Program-made: the position numbers and the translations under genes
The notes under the pieces: generated by a model
What the model was told of the DNA's origin: nothing
Database searches by the model: none
The model's input: only the letters and a program-made list of their open reading frames with translations
Source: Prevotella sp. UBA1705
Lineage (GTDB): Bacteria; Bacteroidota; Bacteroidia; Bacteroidales; Bacteroidaceae
Direction: 5' to 3'
DNA: 28,574 bases
Assembly (NCBI GenBank): GCA_002317385.1
Contig: DCJH01000052.1
Location: forward strand, 59,700 to 88,273
Shown here: piece after piece, positions 15,421 through 22,510 of the stretch
How positions within the stretch are numbered: position 1 is the stretch's first letter
Layout of the letters: every line of letters begins with the position of its first letter

Positions 15421-16812
15421 ATGAAACGTATTTCTATTCTTTTTGCAACTCTTCTGCTGGGTCTGACCGTGTCGGCACAGACGCTTCGCAAGTTTGTCTT
15501 GGTGAATTCATCCGACGGTGAATCCCAGATCACCGCCTATCTTCCCCAGCATCCCACGGGCAGGGCTATCGTAGACTGCCCCGGTGGCGGCTATGTGCAT
15601 CTGGCCATAGACCATGAAGGCCACAACTGGGCCGACTATTTCACCAGTCAGGGCATAGCCTATTTTGTGCTGAAATACCGCATGCCCCATGGCGATAAGT
15701 CCATCCCGTTGGGCGACGCCTACCGCGCCATGAAGACCGTACGCGATTCTGCCGCGGCGTGGAACATCAATCCGGCCGACGTGGGCATCATGGGATTCTC
15801 GGCAGGAGGCCATCTGGCCGCGTCGGTGAGCACCCATCCCGACTGGAAGGTGCGCCCCAACTTCTCCATTCTGTTCTATCCTGTCATCACCTTCGGGCGT
15901 GGCACGCACTATGGTTCCAAGGAGAATTTCCTCGGAAAGGACAATGTAGACAACGACGAGATGGTGAAAGAGTGGAGCAATGAGCGTGCTGTGCAGCGCC
16001 ATATCACACCTCCCGCCATTGTCCTCTTGGCCAACGACGATGTGGTTGTGCCCCCGGTGGAGAATGGAGTAGCCTATTATTCGGCCATGCGCAGGGCCGG
16101 CAACGACTGCTCGCTCTACATCTATCCCACGGGCGGACATGGTTTCGGCTTCCGCTCCAACTACGAATACCACGACCAGATGCTCTCCGAACTCACCAAT
16201 TGGCTACGCAATCTCAAGACGGCCAAGGCCGGAGCGGTGAGGATTGCGTGCATCGGCAACTCGATAACCGATGGTATGGGCATCGACATGAGTAGCGCCA
16301 AGGGCTATCCCGCCGTGCTGCAGCAGTTGCTCGGTGATGGTTTCGACGTGAAGAATTTCGGCGTTTCGGCCCGCACTCTGCTCAACAAGGGCGACCGTCC
16401 ATATATGAAAGAGCGTGCCTGGCATGAGGCACTGGCCTTCGAACCCAATATTGCCATTATCAAACTGGGTACCAACGATTCGAAGATAGAGAACTGGAGA
16501 TACGGCAATGAGTATGGCCACGACCTGCAACAAATGGTCGATTCGCTCAGGGCATTGCCGTCTAAGCCGGCCATTTTCCTATGCAGTCCGATTCCCGCCG
16601 GCAAGCGATGGAACATTCAGGACAGCGTTATCGTGAACGAGATAACACCTATACTGAAGAAGTGCGCCAAGCGAAACAAGTTGGGTTTCATAGACCTGCA
16701 CTCGGCATTCAGCAACAGCGACGGTCGCCAGATGCAGGAAGACAGCATCCATCCCACGGCGGAGGGTGCTGCTCAGATGGCGAAAATCATAGCCCCCTAT
16801 ATCAAAAAGTAA
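15421..16812 (+). CDS. Secreted two-domain esterase: alpha/beta hydrolase fused to SGNH hydrolase
   Basis: A 463-residue exported protein with signal peptide about 1-19 (LTVSA-Q). Domain 1 (about 22-265) is an alpha/beta hydrolase: oxyanion region CPGGGY, nucleophile Ser127 in GFSAGG, acid Asp206 or Asp207 (LLANDD), and His240 in GGHGFG. Domain 2 (about 272-463) is an SGNH hydrolase: Ser281 in GNSITDG, Gly314, Asn352 in GTNDSK, and Asp441/His444 in DSIHPT. Both catalytic sets are complete. Such pairs in gut Bacteroidota remove ester groups (acetyl, feruloyl) from plant polysaccharides such as xylan; the substrate here is inferred. It is a single-gene unit between two terminators, with no glycosidase beside it. 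No lipobox is present. Confidence 0.88.
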   Translation: MKRISILFATLLLGLTVSAQTLRKFVLVNSSDGESQITAYLPQHPTGRAIVDCPGGGYVHLAIDHEGHNWADYFTSQGIAYFVLKYRMPHGDKSIPLGDAYRAMKTVRDSAAAWNINPADVGIMGFSAGGHLAASVSTHPDWKVRPNFSILFYPVITFGRGTHYGSKENFLGKDNVDNDEMVKEWSNERAVQRHITPPAIVLLANDDVVVPPVENGVAYYSAMRRAGNDCSLYIYPTGGHGFGFRSNYEYHDQMLSELTNWLRNLKTAKAGAVRIACIGNSITDGMGIDMSSAKGYPAVLQQLLGDGFDVKNFGVSARTLLNKGDRPYMKERAWHEALAFEPNIAIIKLGTNDSKIENWRYGNEYGHDLQQMVDSLRALPSKPAIFLCSPIPAGKRWNIQDSVIVNEITPILKKCAKRNKLGFIDLHSAFSNSDGRQMQEDSIHPTAEGAAQMAKIIAPYIKK

Positions 16813-16824
16813 GCAGGTGGGATA

Positions 16825-16900
16825 GGAAAGCCTTGGCTTTCCGGTAGAAAACAATGATCCTCGGGCACTTCCGGCAATGGCGGAAAGCCCGAGGATCATT
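16825..16900. terminator. Tandem hairpins between convergent esterase and nadC genes
   Basis: The first hairpin is GGAAAGC/GCTTTCC with a 4-base loop (16825-16842). The second is long: a perfect 14-bp stem (16853-16866 with 16887-16900, AATGATCCTCGGGC and complement) enclosing an inner TTCCG/CGGAA stem. The second ends 5 bases from the nadC stop and can serve both strands. Confidence 0.7.
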
Positions 16901-16904
16901 CGTG

Positions 16905-17780
16905 TTATTTGATGAGAAGCTTGTCGCTTCCGGCCGCCTTGAAGCTCATGTCGAGCCCCTTGACGCTGTGGGTGAGTGCCCCGAACGAGATGAAGTCGAC
17001 CCCGGCCTTGGCGTAGGGAATCATCGTCTCGAACGTGATGCCACCGCTTGACTCGGTCTCGCAGCGCCCACCGACCAGCTCCACGGCCTTGCGCGTGTCT
17101 TCTGGAGTGAAGTTATCAAACATGATTCGGTCGCATCCCTCGGCCAAAGCCTCCTCCAATTCCTTGAAATTGCGCACCTCACATTCAATCTTCAGATCCT
17201 TGCCGTGGTCCTTGCAATACTGCTTGGCCCGCGAAATGGCATTGTGAACGCCGCCGCAGAAGTCGATATGATTGTCCTTCAAGAGTATCATGTCGAACAG
17301 ACCGATGCGGTGATTCATGCCGCCGCCTATCTTCACGGCCTCTTTTTCGAGCATCCTCATGCCCGGAGTAGTCTTTCTTGTGTCAAGGACGCGGGTCTTG
17401 GTGCCGGCGTCTATCAGTGCCTGCTGATAGCGATGGGTCATGGTTGCGATGCCGCTCATGCGCTGCAGGATATTGAGCATGAGCCTTTCGGTCTGTAGAA
17501 GGCTCTGCTCTCGTCCCTTGACGCTCATCACAATGTCGCCCGGCATGACGTGGGCGCCATCCTCGATATATACTTCCACCTGAAGCTCCGGGTCGAAGCG
17601 GCGGAACACTTCCTTGGCTATCTTGATGCCTGCGAATATTCCTTCTTGCTTGATGAGGAGTTTACTTTCGCCCATCGCGTCCGCGGGGATGCAGCAAAGG
17701 GTAGTGTGGTCGCCGTCGCCGATATCTTCGCTGAAGGCGAGGTCTATGAGTCTATCGTTTAATTCGTCTACTGATAACAT
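16905..17780 (-). CDS. nadC: Nicotinate-nucleotide pyrophosphorylase (quinolinate phosphoribosyltransferase)
   Basis: A 291-residue cytoplasmic enzyme that joins quinolinate to PRPP and releases CO2, giving nicotinate mononucleotide. Signatures are LDTRKTTPGMRMLEKEAVKIGGG (133-155, substrate and phosphate binding), HRIGLFDMILLKDNH (157-171), and the C-terminal SSGGI barrel loop with FISFGALTHS. The length is normal. It is the last gene of the operon nadB-nadA-nadC, 43 bases after nadA. The ATG at 17780 gives the usual short N-terminal helix (SVDELNDRLIDLAFSEDIGDGD). Confidence 0.96.
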   Translation of the reverse strand: MLSVDELNDRLIDLAFSEDIGDGDHTTLCCIPADAMGESKLLIKQEGIFAGIKIAKEVFRRFDPELQVEVYIEDGAHVMPGDIVMSVKGREQSLLQTERLMLNILQRMSGIATMTHRYQQALIDAGTKTRVLDTRKTTPGMRMLEKEAVKIGGGMNHRIGLFDMILLKDNHIDFCGGVHNAISRAKQYCKDHGKDLKIECEVRNFKELEEALAEGCDRIMFDNFTPEDTRKAVELVGGRCETESSGGITFETMIPYAKAGVDFISFGALTHSVKGLDMSFKAAGSDKLLIK

Positions 17781-17823
17781 AGATTTTGGTGTTTGCTATT
17801 ATAATATGGTATATGTTTTGGGA

Positions 17824-18816
17824 TTACAGCCCCAGTTTCTTTGAGATTTCCAACATGCGGTTGATGGGGCGAACAGCCTTTGCGGCCACCTCTGGGCTCA
17901 CCTCGATGGTGGGCCATTCGTATTTGAGGCAGTTGTAGAGCTTACGCATCGTGATAAGCTTCATGAAGTTGCACTCGTTGCAGGCGCACGTGCTGTCGTC
18001 GGGAGGAGCCGGAATAAACGTCTTCTGCGGGGCCTTCTTCTGCATCTCATGCAGTATGCCGCTCTCGGTGGCAACTATGAATTCCTGTGCTTCGTCGGCG
18101 ATGCTGTATCTCAGCAGGGCCGCCGTGCTGCCCACTTTATCGGCCAGTTTCACCACCGGTCCCTTGCATTCGGGGTGTGCCAGAATCTTGGCGCCCGGAT
18201 GTTCGGCCTTGAGTCGGAGAATCTTCTCTACCGAGAATTTCTCGTGTACGTGGCAGGCGCCATGCCAGAGGAGCATGTTCCGGCCCGTGAGGCTGTTGAT
18301 ATAGCCACCCAGATTCTCGTCCGGGCCGAAAATAATGGGTGTTTCCGGGGGAAACGACTCCACGATCTGGCGGGCGTTGCTGCTCGTCACCACCACATCG
18401 GTCACGGCTTTTGTGGCTGCCGTGGTGTTGACATAGCTGATCACTGTGTGCCCCGGATGGTCCTCGACAAACCGTTTGAACTCGTCGGCGGGACAACTTT
18501 CGGCCAGCGAGCACGACGCGTTGAGGTCGGGCACGAGCACCTTCTTCTCCGGGCAGAGTATTTTGTTGGTCTCTCCCATGAAGTGAACGCCACACATAAC
18601 GATAATATCTGCATCGGTCTTGGCAGCTTTCTGGGCCAGCGCCAGGCTATCGCCCACGAAGTCGGCAATATCCTGCACCTCGCTCTCGGTGTAGTAGTGG
18701 GCCATGATCACGGCGTTTTTCTCCTTGCACATACGGCGTATTTCCGCCTTGATGTCAGTTCCTTCGGGTATCGGCTCGTCGATAAAGCCCTTGTCTTTCC
18801 ATTTCTGTTCTACCAT
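17824..18816 (-). CDS. nadA: Quinolinate synthase
   Basis: An enzyme with an oxygen-sensitive [4Fe-4S] cluster that condenses iminoaspartate with dihydroxyacetone phosphate to quinolinate. From the start used here it has 330 residues, and the three cluster cysteines lie near residues 75 (MCGVHFMGE), 188 (WHGACHVHEKF) and 282 (CNECNFMKL). Other signatures are IMAHYYTESEVQD, DLNASCSLAESC and YVNTTAATKA. A longer form starting at 18855 would overlap nadB by 20 bases; the ATG at 18816 leaves a 19-base gap and is preferred, though both are possible. It is the middle gene of nadB-nadA-nadC. Confidence 0.95.
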   Translation of the reverse strand: MVEQKWKDKGFIDEPIPEGTDIKAEIRRMCKEKNAVIMAHYYTESEVQDIADFVGDSLALAQKAAKTDADIIVMCGVHFMGETNKILCPEKKVLVPDLNASCSLAESCPADEFKRFVEDHPGHTVISYVNTTAATKAVTDVVVTSSNARQIVESFPPETPIIFGPDENLGGYINSLTGRNMLLWHGACHVHEKFSVEKILRLKAEHPGAKILAHPECKGPVVKLADKVGSTAALLRYSIADEAQEFIVATESGILHEMQKKAPQKTFIPAPPDDSTCACNECNFMKLITMRKLYNCLKYEWPTIEVSPEVAAKAVRPINRMLEISKKLGL

Positions 18817-18835
18817 GATGATTGAGTTTTTAGAG

Positions 18836-20425
18836 TTATTCTTGGTCGTAGGCATGCTTCGGATAGTCTATGGTGTAGTGGAGTCCCCGACTTTCTTTGC
18901 GCTCGATGGCCTGCCGGGTGATGAGGTATCCCACGTTGATCATGTTGCGAAGCTCACAAATATCGCTCGTGGGCTTCACCCGCTTGAAGAGCTCCTCAGT
19001 CTCCTCGTATAGCAGGTCCAGGCGCTTCCACGCACGGTGCAGGCGCAAATCGCTGCGCACGATGCCCACATAGTTAGACATAATCTGGCCCACTTCCCGT
19101 TCGTCCTGGGCGATGAGCACCTTCTCCTCGTTGCTCATGGTGCCCTCGTCGTTCCATTCAGGCACGTCAGTATTGTAGTCATAACGGTCTATGGTCTGCA
19201 CAGCGTGCTCGGCTGCCGACTTGGCATAGACCACGGCCTCGATGAGCGAGTTGCTCGCCAAGCGGTTGCCGCCATGCAATCCCGTACACGAACACTCGCC
19301 CACGGCATAGAGCCGGCTGATGGAACTCTGCCCGTTGAGGTCCACCTTGATGCCTCCACACATATAGTGGGCACTGGGACACACGGGAATATACTGCCGG
19401 GTGATGTCGATGCCGATAGACAGACACTTGGCATAGATGTGGGGGAAGTGCTTCTTGGTCTCCTCCGCGTCCTTATGGGTCACGTCGAGACACACATGGT
19501 TGAGGCCGTGGAGTTTCATCTCGCGGTCTATGGCGCGGGCCACAATGTCGCGTGGAGCCAATGAGAGTCGCTTGTCATACTTCTGCATAAACTCCTCGCC
19601 GTTGGGCAGACGCAGTATTCCGCCGTAGCCGCGCATGGCCTCGGTGATGAGGAATGCGGGGTGGGTCTCGGCCGGATTGTAGAGCACCGTGGGGTGGAAC
19701 TGTACAAACTCCATGTCCTTCACCGTCCCCTTGGCACGATAGACCATAGCTATGCCGTCGCCCGTAGCTATGGTGGGGTTCGACGTGGTGGCATAGACCG
19801 CCCCCGTTCCGCCCGTTGCCATGAGTGTGATGCGGCTCAGAAAGGTGTCTATCTTCTGCGTGTCGGGGTCGAGGATATAGGCTCCATAGCACTCGATGTC
19901 GGGTGTCTTGCGCGTCACTTCGATGCCCAGATGGTGCTGAGTAATGATTTCTACCGCATAGTGATTCTCGAGAACGGTGATGTTTTTGTTCCTCCTCACA
20001 GCCGCCATCAGTCCGCGCTGAATCTCAAAACCAGTGTCGTCGGCATGGTGCAGGATGCGAAACTCACTGTGTCCGCCCTCGCGATGCAGGTCGAATGAGC
20101 CGTCTTCGCGCTTGTCGAAGTTCACACCCCACCTCACCAGGTCGTCGATGGCGGCGGGAGCATGGCGTACCACGTGCTCCACGGCGGCCGGGTCGGAGAT
20201 ATAGTCGCCCGCGATGATGGTGTCTTCAATATGTTTCTCAAAGTTGTCTACCTTAAGATTGGTCACCGATGCGATGCCGCCCTGTGCCTTAGCCGTGTTG
20301 GCTTCATCGAGCGTTGTCTTGCACACCAGGGCCACTTTGCCCTTTCCGCTGTTGGCCACCTTGAGGGCAAAGCTCATGCCTGCCACGCCACTGCCGATGA
20401 TGAGAAAATCGAATTTGCGTATCAT
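18836..20425 (-). CDS. nadB: L-aspartate oxidase
   Basis: A 529-residue flavoprotein that oxidises aspartate to iminoaspartate, the first step of de novo NAD synthesis; in anaerobes the electron acceptor is presumably fumarate. Motifs are the FAD-binding IIGSGVAGMS at 9-18, ANTAKAQGGIASV at 42-54, and CTGLHGGNRLASNSLIE, the second FAD and substrate region of the succinate dehydrogenase/aspartate oxidase family. A C-terminal helical domain is present (RLHRAWKRLDLL...). It begins the nadB-nadA-nadC operon and is divergent from the DUF438/PAS gene across a 234-base gap that holds promoter boxes for both. Confidence 0.96.
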   Translation of the reverse strand: MIRKFDFLIIGSGVAGMSFALKVANSGKGKVALVCKTTLDEANTAKAQGGIASVTNLKVDNFEKHIEDTIIAGDYISDPAAVEHVVRHAPAAIDDLVRWGVNFDKREDGSFDLHREGGHSEFRILHHADDTGFEIQRGLMAAVRRNKNITVLENHYAVEIITQHHLGIEVTRKTPDIECYGAYILDPDTQKIDTFLSRITLMATGGTGAVYATTSNPTIATGDGIAMVYRAKGTVKDMEFVQFHPTVLYNPAETHPAFLITEAMRGYGGILRLPNGEEFMQKYDKRLSLAPRDIVARAIDREMKLHGLNHVCLDVTHKDAEETKKHFPHIYAKCLSIGIDITRQYIPVCPSAHYMCGGIKVDLNGQSSISRLYAVGECSCTGLHGGNRLASNSLIEAVVYAKSAAEHAVQTIDRYDYNTDVPEWNDEGTMSNEEKVLIAQDEREVGQIMSNYVGIVRSDLRLHRAWKRLDLLYEETEELFKRVKPTSDICELRNMINVGYLITRQAIERKESRGLHYTIDYPKHAYDQE

Positions 20426-20460
20426 GTCTTATCAGAAATTAGCTCAACGTTATATATTTG

Positions 20461-20468
20461 CAAAATTA
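20461..20468 (-). promoter_or_regulatory. -7 promoter box for nadBAC
   Basis: TAATTTTG on the minus strand fits TAnnTTTG, 35 bases before the nadB ATG. The -33 region is weak. No NAD-related operator or riboswitch was recognised in 20426-20659. Confidence 0.45.
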
Positions 20469-20627
20469 CGAAAAACAATTCACACTCGCATTCATATCTC
20501 CAAGGTTTATTTCCAATATAGATTGTTTCTCATTAAATGACCTTGAATGCTGCGGATGGATGCTCCGTTTGGAAAGATTAACGTTTTCGAGTCACAATTG
20601 TTACCCTCTTATTTATACTATTTCTAT

Positions 20628-20635
20628 TATCTTTG
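20628..20635 (+). promoter_or_regulatory. -7 promoter box for the DUF438/PAS gene
   Basis: TATCTTTG matches the consensus exactly and predicts a leader of about 20 bases before the ATG at 20660. This also argues against the in-frame TTG at 20633 as a start, since it lies inside the box. Confidence 0.55.
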
Positions 20636-20659
20636 CCTCGACAATCAAAGGTTAATATT

Positions 20660-22207
20660 ATGGCAAATCAAATGAAAGAACACCTCCCGCAGATAGAGAT
20701 GCAGAAGATGGAGGAACTCTACAGGATAGAACAGCAGTATGAATCGGGCCAGCTCACCTTAGAGGAGGCGCGCCAGCAACTGGCCGAGAAGGTGGGCAAG
20801 CTGCGCCCTTACCACATCGCCTACATGGAGCAGACGCTCAAAGACTTCAGCGACGACGAGTGCATCCGGGTGGATATGCGGCAGACCATGCGCCTGCTCG
20901 ACGGATTCATGGATAACAGCCGCCCCGAGTTGCCGGCCGATCACCCGCTACACCACTACTACGAGGAGAACGACGAGATGCGCCGACAGCTGCTCGCCGT
21001 GGAGGATTTGATGCAATATCCCATGATCAAGAACCAGTGGCTGGGCCTTTACGACCAGATAGGGCAGTATCCCATCCACTACAAGCGCAAGCAAAACCAG
21101 CTCTATCCCATGCTGGAGCGCAAGGGCTTCGACCGCCCCACGACCACCATGTGGAACTTCGACGACATCATCCGCGACGAGATACGCGAGGCCCAGCGGC
21201 TCTTGGAGGAGGGCGAGGAAGAGCCTTTCATGGCCCGCCAGCAGGTGCTCATAGACCACTGCCGCGACCTCATGGAGAAGGAAGAGACCATACTCTATCC
21301 CACGGCACTGGCCCTCATCACCCCCGAGGAGTTTGAAGACATGAAGTCAGGCGACCAGGAAATAGGCTTCGCCTTTATCGATGTGAAGCACGAGTCCCAG
21401 CCCGCGCAACCCTCAGCAGCCGCTCCTGCCGACGGATTTGCCAAGGACCTGCAGGCCCTTCTCAGCAAATACGGCTATACGGCGGGCGCTGCCGATGAGC
21501 TCGATGTGGCCACGGGCAAGCTCACGCTGGAGCAGATTAACCTCATCTACAAGCATCTTCCGGTGGACATCTCGTATGTAGACGAGAACGAGCTGGTGAA
21601 ATTCTACTCCGATACCGACCATCGCGTGTTCCCGAGGTCTAAGAATGTGATAGGCCGCGAGGTGGTGAACTGCCATCCGCGCAAGAGCGTTCATGTGGTG
21701 AAAGAGATTATCGAGAAGTTCCGTTCGGGCGAGCAGAGCAAGGCAGAGTTCTGGATCAACAAGCCCGGCGTGTTCATCTATATCGTCTATGTGGCCGTGC
21801 GCGACGAGCAGGGCCGGTTCCGTGGTGTGCTCGAAATGATGCAGGACTGCACCCATATCCGCGAGATGCAGGGTTCGCAGACCCTCCTCAACTGGGCCGA
21901 CGACCACCAAGTGGCCTCCGCCGAGGCTGCTCCGTCACCATCAGAGCCTGCTGCCGACGACGCCGATGAGGCCGAGGTGGACATGAATGCGGAGATGGAG
22001 ATTACCGGAGCGACGCGCCTCAAAGACCTCTTCAAGCGCTATCCCAACTTGAAGAAAAACCTCATCGAGGCCGTTCCGAAGTTCAAGATGCTCAATTCCC
22101 CGCTGGGCAAGCTCATGCTTCAGCGTGCCACCATCAGCATGGCCGGTGAGCATTCGGGTCTCGGCGAGCAGGCCTTGATCAGCATCATCAAGGAGAACCT
22201 GAACTGA
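20660..22207 (+). CDS. DUF438-hemerythrin-PAS-DUF1858 protein, probable redox or gas sensor
   Basis: A 515-residue cytoplasmic protein with four parts: a DUF438 helical domain (about 1-85), a hemerythrin-like HHE domain (about 93-220, with candidate ligands His95, His98, His99, His140 and His200 and several acidic residues), a PAS domain (about 297-400, LPVDISYVDENELVKFYSD...VLEMMQD), an acidic linker (418-445), and a DUF1858-type C-terminal domain (about 446-515). The DUF1858 part lacks the CxxC found in some relatives. Such proteins are common in anaerobes and are thought to sense O2, NO or redox state, but the output is unknown: no kinase, cyclase or DNA-binding domain is present. It is divergent from nadBAC and ends 24 bases before repeat copy B. 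Confidence 0.82.
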   Translation: MANQMKEHLPQIEMQKMEELYRIEQQYESGQLTLEEARQQLAEKVGKLRPYHIAYMEQTLKDFSDDECIRVDMRQTMRLLDGFMDNSRPELPADHPLHHYYEENDEMRRQLLAVEDLMQYPMIKNQWLGLYDQIGQYPIHYKRKQNQLYPMLERKGFDRPTTTMWNFDDIIRDEIREAQRLLEEGEEEPFMARQQVLIDHCRDLMEKEETILYPTALALITPEEFEDMKSGDQEIGFAFIDVKHESQPAQPSAAAPADGFAKDLQALLSKYGYTAGAADELDVATGKLTLEQINLIYKHLPVDISYVDENELVKFYSDTDHRVFPRSKNVIGREVVNCHPRKSVHVVKEIIEKFRSGEQSKAEFWINKPGVFIYIVYVAVRDEQGRFRGVLEMMQDCTHIREMQGSQTLLNWADDHQVASAEAAPSPSEPAADDADEAEVDMNAEMEITGATRLKDLFKRYPNLKKNLIEAVPKFKMLNSPLGKLMLQRATISMAGEHSGLGEQALISIIKENLN

Positions 22208-22230
22208 TAGCCCATTCCCCGTTTTGAAAT

Positions 22231-22305
22231 AACTACCTAATCGCCCGACGATTCGGTACTAATCGCGTTGCGAAAAGGTACTAATCGTCGGGCGATTAGG
22301 TAGTT
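22231..22305. repeat. CCTAATC/GGTACTAAT repeat element, copy B, with perfect 23-bp inverted arms
   Basis: Arms 22231-22253 and 22283-22305 are perfect 23-base inverted repeats; the 29-base loop holds GGTACTAATCG and the start of its second copy. It has the same two-unit order as copy A (TTC-GGTACTAAT, then AAA-GGTACTAAT), but the units overlap here. The rest of the 303-base gap 22208-22510 shows no gene. As it lies 24 bases past a stop codon and is followed by TTTT, it may also end transcription. Confidence 0.75.
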
Positions 22306-22510
22306 TTCGTCATGGGGCAACATGGAGATGGTGGTGCGATGAAATATATTTTGCTTCTTGCTGGTGTGCAAATCGTTGATTGGTAATGATTTATTGATGT
22401 TTATGCCGCTATACTGCATTGATATTATGGCAGCCTCGGCTTGTCGCTTTTTGCCTTTGGCATGTTTTTTGCAAGGTGTTGGGCAGAAATAAACGAAATC
22501 ATTATCAAAC

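Noticed and set aside
22231..22305. Copy B read as an integron attC site or as a simple terminator only
   Set aside because: It lacks the GTTRRRY/RYYYAAC core sites of attC and no integrase is near. A terminator role is possible, but it does not explain the shared loop sequence with copy A, which is not next to a stop codon.
22208..22510. CIRCE/HrcA heat-shock operator for htpG
   Set aside because: No TTAGCACTC-N9-GAGTGCTAA or close variant is present.
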